Under the pieces are notes generated by a model. The model saw nothing but the letters and a program-made list of their open reading frames with translations, was not told the origin of the DNA and searched no databases. Source: Pseudomonas soli (GTDB lineage Bacteria; Pseudomonadota; Gammaproteobacteria; Pseudomonadales; Pseudomonadaceae). From it: a stretch of 64,000 nucleotides of DNA. Made by a program: the position numbers and the translations under genes. The stretch spans positions 1 through 64,000 of the forward strand of contig NZ_FOEQ01000011.1 of assembly GCF_900110655.1 (NCBI RefSeq). The letters are read 5' to 3'. Position 1 is the stretch's first letter. Every line of letters begins with the position of its first letter. Below are positions 31,161-39,427 of the stretch, one piece after another.

Positions 31161-31601
31161 ATGCGTATCGTTCGTCCCAACTTGTCACTCGGGCTGTTGT
31201 TGCAGGCGCTGGGGTTGCTGGTCGCCATGGCCGGGCTGGCGACCTGGGGGCAACTGTTGTGGCCGCCAGCGGCGGGACAGGCCACGGCCCGGGCTGCCGA
31301 CGCCCCGGTAGTGGCCGAAACAGCGGCCGGGCGATGGTTTGCCGATATTCCCCTGCAGGTGCAGATCCAGGTCAGCGGGGTGATGGCCGGCAGCCAAGGC
31401 GCCGTGGCCATCGTCAGCCTTGACGGCGGCCCGGCACGCGCCGTGCGCAGTGGCGAGGAGCTGGCTCGCGGGGTGCGCCTGGTGGCTATCGAGAGGCGCG
31501 GCCTGGTGATCGAGCGCGGCGGCCAGCGCAGCCGCGTCGAGGTGCCGGTACTGGCCCAGACGGCGTTTCCGGGCGAGGCGCCTCAGCCTTCGGCGAACTG
31601 A
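31161..31601 (+). CDS. hxcP: Short GspC-like type II secretion protein (HxcP-like)
   Basis: A 146-residue inner-membrane protein. AAGGAGCG lies 9 bases before the ATG at 31161, so the upstream extension is rejected. It has one TM helix (about 12-34: LLQALGLLVAMAGLATWGQLLW) and a periplasmic homology region (IQVSGVMAGSQGAVAIVSLDGGPARAVRSGEEL, near 72-110) that in GspC contacts the secretin. The C-terminal PDZ or coiled-coil domain of full-length GspC/XcpP is absent, as in the short HxcP type. No other T2SS genes follow: a convergent GNAT gene overlaps its end by 19 bases, so the cluster looks truncated here. Confidence 0.82.
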   Translation: MRIVRPNLSLGLLLQALGLLVAMAGLATWGQLLWPPAAGQATARAADAPVVAETAAGRWFADIPLQVQIQVSGVMAGSQGAVAIVSLDGGPARAVRSGEELARGVRLVAIERRGLVIERGGQRSRVEVPVLAQTAFPGEAPQPSAN

Positions 31602-32062
31602 CGCAAGCGTTCGCCGTCGAGACGATAGCGGATCCACTCGTCCTGCGGCTCGGCGCCCAGAGACTGGTAGAAACCGATGGCCGGCTCGTTCCAGTCCAGC
31701 ACGCTCCACTCCATTCGCCCACAGCCGTTTTCGACAGCTTCGCGGGCGATATGCCGCAGCAGCTTGCGCCCCGCGCCGTCACCGCGTTGCTGCGGGGTGA
31801 CGTAGAGATCCTCGAGGTAGATACCGTTGCGCCCCAGCCAGGTGGAGTAGCTGTAGAAATAAACGGCGAACCCGATGGCCTGGCCGTCGCGCTCGCAAAT
31901 CAGGCTACGCACCGTGCTGCCTGCGTCGAACAGGCTGTGCTTGATGTCGGCGAGGGTCGCCACCACTTCGTGACGGGCGCGTTCGTAGTCGGCCAGCTCG
32001 GTGATGAAGGCCAGGATCTGGGCAGCGTCGGCAAGGACTGCGGGGCGGATGGTCACGGGCAT
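31583..32062 (-). CDS. GNAT-family N-acetyltransferase
   Basis: A 159-residue acetyltransferase. The ATG at 32062 has AAGGAAG upstream, so the 52-residue extension is rejected. The acetyl-CoA site motif is LEDLYVTPQQRGDGAGRKLL (about 86-105: the Q/RxxGxG/A loop), followed by WSVLDWNEPAIGFYQSLGA. The start (VTIRPAVLADAAQILAFITELADYE) and the NGIYLEDLYV strand match the spermidine/diamine acetyltransferase-like subgroup (human SSAT2-type and bacterial relatives), which often acetylate small amines. Substrate uncertain. It overlaps the hxcP-like gene tail to tail. Confidence 0.86.
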   Translation of the reverse strand: MPVTIRPAVLADAAQILAFITELADYERARHEVVATLADIKHSLFDAGSTVRSLICERDGQAIGFAVYFYSYSTWLGRNGIYLEDLYVTPQQRGDGAGRKLLRHIAREAVENGCGRMEWSVLDWNEPAIGFYQSLGAEPQDEWIRYRLDGERLRQFAEG

Positions 32063-32305
32063 GATGGGGCTTCCTTGTGCGGGATAGGTTGCGCAGGCTT
32101 CAGTAGTGTCAGGTATGACGAGGGGAGGCCGCCAGGTGTCTGGCGGAAGATTTGCCGCGCTTTGCTGTGACGATGGCGTGGAGGCACGCAATTGAGTGAA
32201 ACAGAAATGTGTATTCATTCAATTTCGCTTAACTGTACCGGTCATTTCCTACAAGCCTCCGCTACCGTGGCATTTCGATAATCAGAAAAGCCGGAAACCG
32301 CCGCC

Positions 32306-32926
32306 ATGCTTGCCTCGCTCGATCTGCTCAGCGCGTTCGTCCTGTTCGCCTTTGTCTCTTCCATCACCCCCGGTCCGAACAACACCATGCTGCTGGCCTC
32401 GGGAGTCAACTTCGGCGTGCGTCGGACGATTCCCCACGCGCTGGGCATCAGCGTCGGCTTCATGGTGATGGTGCTGGCGGTTGGTCTCGGGCTTGGCGAG
32501 GTGTTCAAGGCCTGGCCACCGTTGTACAGCATCCTGCGCTACGCGGGCGCGGCCTACCTGTTGTACCTGGCCTGGAAGATCGCCACCTCCGGGCCGATGT
32601 CCGGCGACACCGATGGCAGCCGCAAACCGCTCGGGTTCTGGGGTGCCGCGGCGTTCCAGTGGGTCAACCCGAAGGCCTGGGTGATGGCGATCGGGGCGAT
32701 CACCACCTACACCCCGGCCCAGGGCTACGTATTCAACGTGATCGTCATCGCCATGGTGTTCGCCCTGGTGAACCTGCCCAGCGTCGGCATCTGGGTGATG
32801 TTCGGCAGTGCCTTGCGCAACCTGCTGCGCAATCCGCGCGCGGTGGTGCTGTTCAATGTCCTGATGGCCGTGCTGCTGGTGATTTCACTGTATCCGCTGC
32901 TGTTTGTAGAATCGGCGTTTTCCTAG
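32306..32926 (+). CDS. LysE/RhtB-family amino-acid exporter
   Basis: A 206-residue inner-membrane protein with five to six TM helices. The family signature SSITPGPNNTMLLASGVNFGVRRTIPHALG spans residues 19-48, with the conserved PGP. QWVNPKAWVMAIGAI near 118 is the second conserved block. RhtB/LysE proteins export amino acids or derivatives by proton antiport; the substrate is not predictable. The 243-base gap upstream contains the promoter but no motif I recognise. Confidence 0.9.
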   Translation: MLASLDLLSAFVLFAFVSSITPGPNNTMLLASGVNFGVRRTIPHALGISVGFMVMVLAVGLGLGEVFKAWPPLYSILRYAGAAYLLYLAWKIATSGPMSGDTDGSRKPLGFWGAAAFQWVNPKAWVMAIGAITTYTPAQGYVFNVIVIAMVFALVNLPSVGIWVMFGSALRNLLRNPRAVVLFNVLMAVLLVISLYPLLFVESAFS

Positions 32927-32943
32927 AGCCATGAGTGCAGTCG

Positions 32944-33816
32944 ATGGAGTTGATTCCCTGGTCCCATGAATGCGCCGAAGGCTTCACCCTGCGCGGATGG
33001 CGAACCCCCGCCAGCGGCAGGCCGCTGCTGCATTTTCTGCATGGCAACGGCTTCTGCAGTCTGGCCTACCAGCCCATGCTGATGCGCCTGGGTGAACATT
33101 TCGACCTGTGGCTGAGCGATGTCCAGGGCCATGGCGACAGCGACCATGGTGGCGTGTTCCTTGGCTGGAACCGCACCGCGGCACTGGCGGTGGAGGCCTT
33201 CGAGGCCGGGCGTGGCGAATACGGCGACGTGCCGCGCTTTGCCTTGGGCCACAGTTTCGGCGGCGTGCTCACCGGCTTGATCCTGGCCGCCGAGCCGCAG
33301 CTCTTCCAGCGTGCGGTGTTGCTCGATCCGGTCCTGTTCAGCCGGCGCATGATCGGGGTGATGGGCGCCGCCGCCATGGTCGGCCTGCACCGGCGTCATG
33401 CCCTGGCGCGCAAGGCGGCCACCCGCCGCAGTCATTGGCCCGACCGTGAGGCGGCCCAGGCCTCGCTGCAGGGGCGCGGTATCTTCAAGGGCTGGACCGA
33501 TGCGGCCTTGCAGGCCTATGTGGAGCATGCCATCGGCGATTGCGGGGAGGGAGTGGTGCTCAAGTGCCGGCCCAGCCGCGAGGTGGAGATCTTCAGCTCG
33601 TTCCCTGAGCGCATGTGGCAGCAACTGAGTCGTATCCAGACGCCGACGCGGATCCTGTACGGTGAGCAGACCTATCCGTTCGTGCCGCACTCGGTGCAGC
33701 GCCTGGTGGCGCTCAATGGCCAGGTGAGCGCGCAGCAGGTAGCGGGTGGGCACTGCTTCATGCAGGAAGATCCGATAACGGCCACAGAGCAGGTGGTGGC
33801 TTTCCTGCAGCATTGA
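32944..33816 (+). CDS. Alpha/beta-fold hydrolase
   Basis: A 290-residue alpha/beta hydrolase. Nucleophile elbow GHSFGG is near residue 104, the oxyanion-region HGNGF near 33, and the catalytic His is probably in VAGGHCFMQED near 275; the acid may be in RILYGEQTYPF. The start could be ATG 32944 (chosen) or GTG 32935. Its beginning lies 18 bases after the LysE-family gene, so the two are probably co-transcribed. The substrate is not known. Confidence 0.86.
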   Translation: MELIPWSHECAEGFTLRGWRTPASGRPLLHFLHGNGFCSLAYQPMLMRLGEHFDLWLSDVQGHGDSDHGGVFLGWNRTAALAVEAFEAGRGEYGDVPRFALGHSFGGVLTGLILAAEPQLFQRAVLLDPVLFSRRMIGVMGAAAMVGLHRRHALARKAATRRSHWPDREAAQASLQGRGIFKGWTDAALQAYVEHAIGDCGEGVVLKCRPSREVEIFSSFPERMWQQLSRIQTPTRILYGEQTYPFVPHSVQRLVALNGQVSAQQVAGGHCFMQEDPITATEQVVAFLQH

Positions 33817-33893
33817 AAGTGGTCCGCTCGCAAGACTGATCTGCTGTCCATTTTGCGACGATTGAAGGCCTGTTCGCGAGCGAGCGACAATCT

Positions 33894-33909
33894 CAGATTC
33901 CGTAATCTG
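33894..33909. promoter_or_regulatory. Operator-like palindrome upstream of emrA
   Basis: CAGATT-CCGT-AATCTG, a perfect six-base inverted repeat, framed by a further GAGCG/CGCTC pair (33882-33886 and 33911-33915). It ends 28 bases before the emrA ATG. Size and position suit a TetR- or MarR-type repressor, but no regulator gene is adjacent. Confidence 0.45.
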
Positions 33910-33937
33910 GCGCTCCCCCCACCGGATGGAGCCCAGC

Positions 33938-35074
33938 ATGAACCAGGCGGTCAGCCCAGATCCCCAGCACACCCTCGAGCAAATTCGCGCCCGGCGCCGC
34001 CAGCGCCTGCTGCGCTTCGGCCTGGCCGGGGGCCTGGGTTTGCTGGTGGCGGCCTATGGCGCCTACTGGTGGCTCGACGGGCGTTTCCTGGAGCAGACCG
34101 ACGATGCCTACGTGCGCGCTGACTGGGCGCCGATCAGTGCCCGGGTCAGTGGCTACGTGGCCGAGGTGGCAGTGGCGGACAACGCCACGGTCAAGGCCGG
34201 CGACCTGCTGGTACGCCTGGACGCGCGCGATTTTCGCGACCGCCTGCGCAAGGCCGAGGCGCACCTGGCGGTGAGTGAGGCGGCGTTGCAGGTGCAGCGT
34301 ATGCGCCTGCGCGCTTTCGTCGCCGAGCAAGAAGAGCAGACCCACGCCATCGCCCGCGCCGATGCCGAACGCGGTGGTAGCCGAGGCGAGGCGCAGCGGG
34401 CCGAGGCCGACTGGCAGCGTTACCAGCACCTGGCGCAATGGCAAGCGGTCAGTGTGCAGCGGATGGAGCAGGCCCGCGCCACCCGCATCCAGTCTCAGGC
34501 GCTGCAGCGCGCCGCCGATGCCGAACTGGCCCGCCAGCACGCACGCAAGGCGATGCTGGAGCAGCAGGGCAAGCAGCTGGAGGCCGAGTTGCTGCAGCGC
34601 CAGGCCGACCTCGACCAGGCTGCCGCCGAGGCCGACCTGGCCCGCAGCGCCCTGGCCGACACCGAGATTCGCGCGCCCTTCGATGGTGTGGTAGGCCAGC
34701 GCAAGGTGCGCCAGCAGCAGTACGTCACCCCCGGCCTGCCGTTGCTGGCCGTGGTGCCGGTAGCGCAGGCGTACGTGGTCGCCAACTTCAAGGAAACCCA
34801 GCTGGCGCACATGCGTCCCGGCCAGGCGGTGACGCTGGAGGTCGATACCTTCGGCCAACACTGGCGCGGCACCGTGGACAGCGTCTCGCCAGGCTCCGGC
34901 GCCGTGTTCGCCTTGCTGCCGCCGGACAACGCCACCGGCAACTTCACCAAGATCGTCCAGCGCTTCCCGGTGCGTATCCAACTCGACCCAGAGGGCGATG
35001 ACAGCCCACGGTTGCTGCCCGGCATGTCGGTGATCGCTACCGTCGACACCCGGCAGGCCCGCCATGAGCGCTGA
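33938..35074 (+). CDS. emrA: EmrA/HlyD-family membrane-fusion protein
   Basis: A 378-residue periplasmic adaptor for a DHA2-type pump. The ATG at 33938 has GGAG 8 bases upstream. One N-terminal TM helix (about 25-47: FGLAGGLGLLVAAYGAYWWL) is followed by the biotinyl-lipoyl motif QTDDAYVRADWAPISARVSGYV, a long coiled-coil hairpin (about 90-225, rich in Arg, Gln and Ala) and a beta-barrel (PFDGVVGQRKVRQQQYVTPG, FKETQLAHMRPGQ). Its stop overlaps the start of the MFS pump gene by 11 bases. The pair forms a tripartite exporter with a TolC-like channel encoded elsewhere. Typical substrates are hydrophobic drugs or aromatic compounds. Confidence 0.93.
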   Translation: MNQAVSPDPQHTLEQIRARRRQRLLRFGLAGGLGLLVAAYGAYWWLDGRFLEQTDDAYVRADWAPISARVSGYVAEVAVADNATVKAGDLLVRLDARDFRDRLRKAEAHLAVSEAALQVQRMRLRAFVAEQEEQTHAIARADAERGGSRGEAQRAEADWQRYQHLAQWQAVSVQRMEQARATRIQSQALQRAADAELARQHARKAMLEQQGKQLEAELLQRQADLDQAAAEADLARSALADTEIRAPFDGVVGQRKVRQQQYVTPGLPLLAVVPVAQAYVVANFKETQLAHMRPGQAVTLEVDTFGQHWRGTVDSVSPGSGAVFALLPPDNATGNFTKIVQRFPVRIQLDPEGDDSPRLLPGMSVIATVDTRQARHER

Positions 35075-36572
35075 GGACAAAGTCTCCCTGCGGGCCTGGG
35101 TGGCGGTGATCGGCGGCTTGTTCGGCTGCTTCATGGCTGGCATGAACGTGCATGTCACCAGCGCTGCCTTGCCCGAGATCGAGGGTGCGCTGGGAGCCAG
35201 CTTCGAGGAAGGGTCCTGGATCTCCACCGCCTACCTGGTGGCCGAGATCAGCATGATCCCGCTGACCGCCTGGCTGGTGCAGGTGTTCTCGCTGCGCCGG
35301 GTGATGCTGGTGGGCTCAGCGGTGTTCCTGGTCAGCTCGGTGAGCTGCGCCATGGCCGGCAGCCTGGAGGCGATGATCGCCTTGCGGGTGATCCAGGGCG
35401 CCTCGGGCGCGGTGCTGATCCCGTTGTCGATGCAACTGATCATTACCGAGCTGCCGGCCAGCCGCTTGGCCTTGGGGATGGCGCTGTTCAGCCTGTCCAA
35501 CAGCGTGGCCCAGGCCGCCGGCCCGTCGATCGGAGGCTGGCTCACCGACATGTATTCCTGGCGCTGGATCTTCCTGCTGCAGTTGCCTCCAGGGGTGGCG
35601 CTGCTGGCGGCGGTGGCCTGGTCGATCAAGGGCCAGGCCGGTGACCGTAGCGCCCTGCGCCAGGCCGACTGGCTGGGTATCGCAGCCATGGCGCTGGGGC
35701 TGGGGGCATTACAGGTGGTGCTGGAGGAGGGTGGGCGCAAGGATTGGTTCGAATCGCGCTTCATCGTCGCTTTCAGCATCGTTGCTGTCATCGCCCTGGG
35801 CCTGTTCATTCAGCGTCAGCTGTGGGGGGGACGGCCGTTCATCAACCTGCGTTTGTTGGGCAGCTACAACTTCGGCGTGGCGAGCCTGGCCATGGCGGTG
35901 TTCGGCGCGGCCACCTTCGGCCTGGTGTTCCTGGTGCCCAACTACCTGTCGCTGGTGCAGGGCTACAGCGCCAGCGAGATCGGCAAGAGCCTGATCGCCT
36001 ACGGCATGGTCCAGCTACTGCTGGCGCCGCTGCTGCCGCGCCTGATGCGCTGGCTCAACGCCAAGCTGCTGGTGGCCAGCGGCTTCGCCATCATGGCCCT
36101 GGGCTGTTGGCTGGGATCGACGCTGACAGTGGACTCGGGCAGTAATGTGATCATCCCCTCGACCGTGGTGCGTGGCATCGGCCAGCCGTTGATCATGGTG
36201 GCGCTGTCGGTGCTCGCGGTGAAGGGCCTGGACAAGGCCCAGGCCGGCTCGGCCTCGGCGCTGATCTCGATGCTGCGCAACCTCGGCGGCGCGCTGGGCA
36301 CGGCGTTGCTGACGCAACTGGTGTCGCAGCGCGAGCGTTTTCATTCGGTGCGGGTCGGCGAAGGGCTGACGCTGTTCGACGGCGCGCTGCAACAGCGCCT
36401 GCCGGGTGGCATGGTCGACCCGCAGTCGCCGCAGGTCATGCAGACCCTGGCGTTGATAGACCAGAGCGTGCGCGAGCAGGCGTACCTGATGGCCTATTCG
36501 GATGCGTTCTACCTGTCGTGTGTGGCGCTGCTGGCCTGCGCCGCAGCGTCGCTGCTGCTGCGCAGCCGGTGA
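35064..36572 (+). CDS. emrB: DHA2-family MFS drug efflux pump (EmrB-like)
   Basis: A 502-residue inner-membrane transporter with 14 predicted TM helices. The first helix region (AVIGGLFGCFMAGMNVHVTSAALPEIEGALG) and the loop 2-3 segment WISTAYLVAEISMIPLTAWL are typical of DHA2 proteins; RVIQGASGAVLIPLSM carries the motif after TM4. The Q-x-G-P antiporter motif C region appears as SVAQAAGPSIGGWLTD. It is translationally coupled to the adaptor emrA. The pump probably uses proton antiport; the substrate is unknown. Confidence 0.93.
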   Translation: MSAEDKVSLRAWVAVIGGLFGCFMAGMNVHVTSAALPEIEGALGASFEEGSWISTAYLVAEISMIPLTAWLVQVFSLRRVMLVGSAVFLVSSVSCAMAGSLEAMIALRVIQGASGAVLIPLSMQLIITELPASRLALGMALFSLSNSVAQAAGPSIGGWLTDMYSWRWIFLLQLPPGVALLAAVAWSIKGQAGDRSALRQADWLGIAAMALGLGALQVVLEEGGRKDWFESRFIVAFSIVAVIALGLFIQRQLWGGRPFINLRLLGSYNFGVASLAMAVFGAATFGLVFLVPNYLSLVQGYSASEIGKSLIAYGMVQLLLAPLLPRLMRWLNAKLLVASGFAIMALGCWLGSTLTVDSGSNVIIPSTVVRGIGQPLIMVALSVLAVKGLDKAQAGSASALISMLRNLGGALGTALLTQLVSQRERFHSVRVGEGLTLFDGALQQRLPGGMVDPQSPQVMQTLALIDQSVREQAYLMAYSDAFYLSCVALLACAAASLLLRSR

Positions 36573-36575
36573 GCT

Positions 36576-37181
36576 TTACGGCTGGCGTTCGGCCACGGCG
36601 CGCAGGGTGCGCAGGGTGACCATCGGCGCATCCACCACGAAGCGGTTGGCCAGCCAACCCGGCACATCACCGGCCGGGTCGGCACGCAGCTGGTAGGTGA
36701 CCTCGGTATCGCGCTCGCCCAAGGGGCGCATGATCCATTCGCCGCTGAGCCGGCGCACACGGATCAGCCCGGGTTCGGTCGGCACCCGCCCGGGCTCGGC
36801 GCTCAGGTGGCGCACCAGGGAGTCGTCGTCCAGGCGCTCGGTACGCACCTTGAGCACCATGTCCCTGGGCTTGGCCGGCCAGGGCAGGGCGGTGGTCAGG
36901 TAGACCCAGGTGGTATCGCCGTCCACTTCCAGCAGACGCATGTCGGCGCAGGCGTACAGCCATTTGCAGGCCACGCGCAGGTTTTCCTGCAGGTCGCTCA
37001 AGGTACGGACGCTAGCCTTGATCCGGGCGACGCCGCGAAATTGCTGGTAGGCCGAACCGTTGACGCTTGCCAGGTAGACATCGATGCCGTTTTCCTGATG
37101 CGCGAGTTGCCAGTCGTCTGCCCACGGCAACGCGCCCGGCAACAGGAGCAGCAGGGCAAGTAGAGGGCGATGGAAGGTCAT
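36576..37181 (-). CDS. Secreted START-domain lipid-binding-like protein
   Basis: A 201-residue protein with signal peptide (MTFHRPLLALLLLLPGALPWA). The mature part is a START-like fold of the type found in Pseudomonas proteins: WQLAHQENGIDVYLASVNGS at the start, RGVARIKASVRTL, and a C-terminal helix WLANRFVVDAPMVTLRTLR that closes the hydrophobic pocket. It is therefore likely to bind a lipid or hydrophobic ligand in the periplasm. It converges with emrB (3 bases between stops). No good ribosome binding site is visible before the ATG. Confidence 0.85.
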   Translation of the reverse strand: MTFHRPLLALLLLLPGALPWADDWQLAHQENGIDVYLASVNGSAYQQFRGVARIKASVRTLSDLQENLRVACKWLYACADMRLLEVDGDTTWVYLTTALPWPAKPRDMVLKVRTERLDDDSLVRHLSAEPGRVPTEPGLIRVRRLSGEWIMRPLGERDTEVTYQLRADPAGDVPGWLANRFVVDAPMVTLRTLRAVAERQP

Positions 37182-37261
37182 GGCGGGAGGCCGGGAAGGG
37201 GCGGTCCGCTCAGTATGGCTCAAGACTGCAGGAGCGGCGGGCTGCCGCTCCTGCAAGGTCA

Positions 37262-38098
<837 letters not shown>

Positions 38099-38333
38099 GA
38101 ACGGTCTCGACTTTGTTGTTCTCTCCCCATGCCTTGGACCACACCGGCCGGTGCGTGCAGGGGATGCCGGGACAGCATAGGGGGCGAGCGCTGTCATCCA
38201 CAAATTAAATGTTGAAATACACGGTATCCATTTCTTGAATGACATGTGTAGAGAATCGCCTGGAAATCGTGGCGTCGACATTTTTTTCACATCACCTTGC
38301 TAGCATCGCCCGCACTTTCCAGGAGCCGACTTG

Positions 38334-39242
38334 ATGATGCATGTGCTACGCAAACGCGGTGTTCGCCTCGCCCTGGCGTCCTCCACGGGCCTGGTGGCCT
38401 GTGCCTTGGGCTTTTTCGCCTGGCAGACCTTCTACCCGGTGCAGGCCGCCGAGGGCTGGAACGTGCAGGTACTGCACAACTCGGTGACCCGGGCCGCTTC
38501 GCTGCTGCCTCAGGCCGACGGCAGCCTGCTGGTCAGCCGCGAGCTCAACGGCGGCAAGGGCAGCATCCTGCGCATTACTGCCGAGGGGGACCGGATGGTA
38601 GTGCTCGAAGGCTTGTCCAAGCCGGACGGCATGGTCGCCGTCGACGGTGGCTGGGCGTTCAGCCAGGAGGTCGGCGGGGCACCGGTCAGCATGTCGCGCG
38701 ATGGCCAGGTCAGTCAGCTGTTCGACGGTAACAATGTGCAGGGGTTGTATAACGATGGCCTGCACCTCTACGCCATTGAGGACCGCAAGGGGGATGGCCG
38801 ATTGATGCGTTATGACTGGCAGAGCGGCGAGCTTGATGTGTTGCGTTCGGGGCTTACCGAAACCGAGGGCCTGACCCGTTGCGCCGACGGGCGCCTGCTG
38901 TATACCGAAAAGGCCACCGGCAAGATTCGTGCGCTGAGCGAAGGCGGAAATGACCCGGTGGTGATCGAAGGTCTGCGCAACCCGACCTTCCTGCTCTGCG
39001 ACCAGCGCGGGCTGTGGATCAGCGAGGATTCGAGCCATCGTGCGCGGCTGTTGCGTATCGATGGTGACGGTACGCGCCGCACGGTTCTCAGCTACTTGAA
39101 GGCGCCGCAGGCCATCGTCCCGGATGGCAAGGGCGGATACCTGCTCGCCGAGGGCGGCCGGGACCGGGTGCTGCGCCTGACGCCACCGGCCAAGGCCAAG
39201 ACTGCGCAGGCCGAAGCCTCGCCGCGGGTGCCTGAAGCCTGA
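38334..39242 (+). CDS. Membrane-anchored beta-propeller protein (SMP-30/gluconolactonase-like)
   Basis: A 302-residue protein. AGGAG is 8 bases before ATG 38334; a second ATG follows at once. An N-terminal hydrophobic segment (about 11-30: LALASSTGLVACALGFFAW) anchors or exports it. The rest shows repeated propeller blades (LLPQADGSLLVSRELNGGKGSILRITAEGD; GLSKPDGMVAVDGGWAFSQE; GLTRCADGRLLYTEKATGKI; LKAPQAIVPDGKGGYLLAEGG), like SMP-30, NHL or strictosidine-synthase-type propellers. The enzymatic activity, if any, is unknown. Confidence 0.82.
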   Translation: MMHVLRKRGVRLALASSTGLVACALGFFAWQTFYPVQAAEGWNVQVLHNSVTRAASLLPQADGSLLVSRELNGGKGSILRITAEGDRMVVLEGLSKPDGMVAVDGGWAFSQEVGGAPVSMSRDGQVSQLFDGNNVQGLYNDGLHLYAIEDRKGDGRLMRYDWQSGELDVLRSGLTETEGLTRCADGRLLYTEKATGKIRALSEGGNDPVVIEGLRNPTFLLCDQRGLWISEDSSHRARLLRIDGDGTRRTVLSYLKAPQAIVPDGKGGYLLAEGGRDRVLRLTPPAKAKTAQAEASPRVPEA

Positions 39243-39337
39243 GTCATACCCCTTACAGCTTTTGTAATAGTTTTGCGCTATCGGAAAATTCTGCTTCGAT
39301 TGTAGGATCGTCGTCCCTAATTGTTATCAAGGTCCCT

Positions 39338-39427
39338 ATGAGCACCTTCGCGGAGCCCCCCAGTCCTTGGCCGTCCCGGCCATCCTTCCCCCGTCCTCGT
39401 GACGCATCCCCAGTGAGTACCTGCTAA
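39338..39427 (+). CDS. Proline-rich leader peptide overlapping the TerC-family gene
   Basis: A 29-codon ORF with ATG at 39338 and AAGG at about 6 bases upstream. Its TAA (39425-39427) shares an A with the ATG of the next gene (TAATG). Eight of 29 residues are Pro, at positions 7, 8, 10, 12, 15, 18, 20 and 25, with several Arg and acidic residues. The downstream gene lacks a good ribosome binding site of its own, so translation of the leader should set translation of the membrane protein by coupling. The Pro-rich design recalls the MgtL leader of E. coli mgtA, which senses Mg2+ and proline. It may also be a chance ORF in a UTR; conservation would decide. Confidence 0.5.
   Translation: MSTFAEPPSPWPSRPSFPRPRDASPVSTC

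Noticed and set aside
39243..39426. yybP-ykoY manganese riboswitch before the TerC-family gene
   Set aside because: The expected conserved loops of this riboswitch are not visible, and the region reads as a short ORF with a ribosome site instead.
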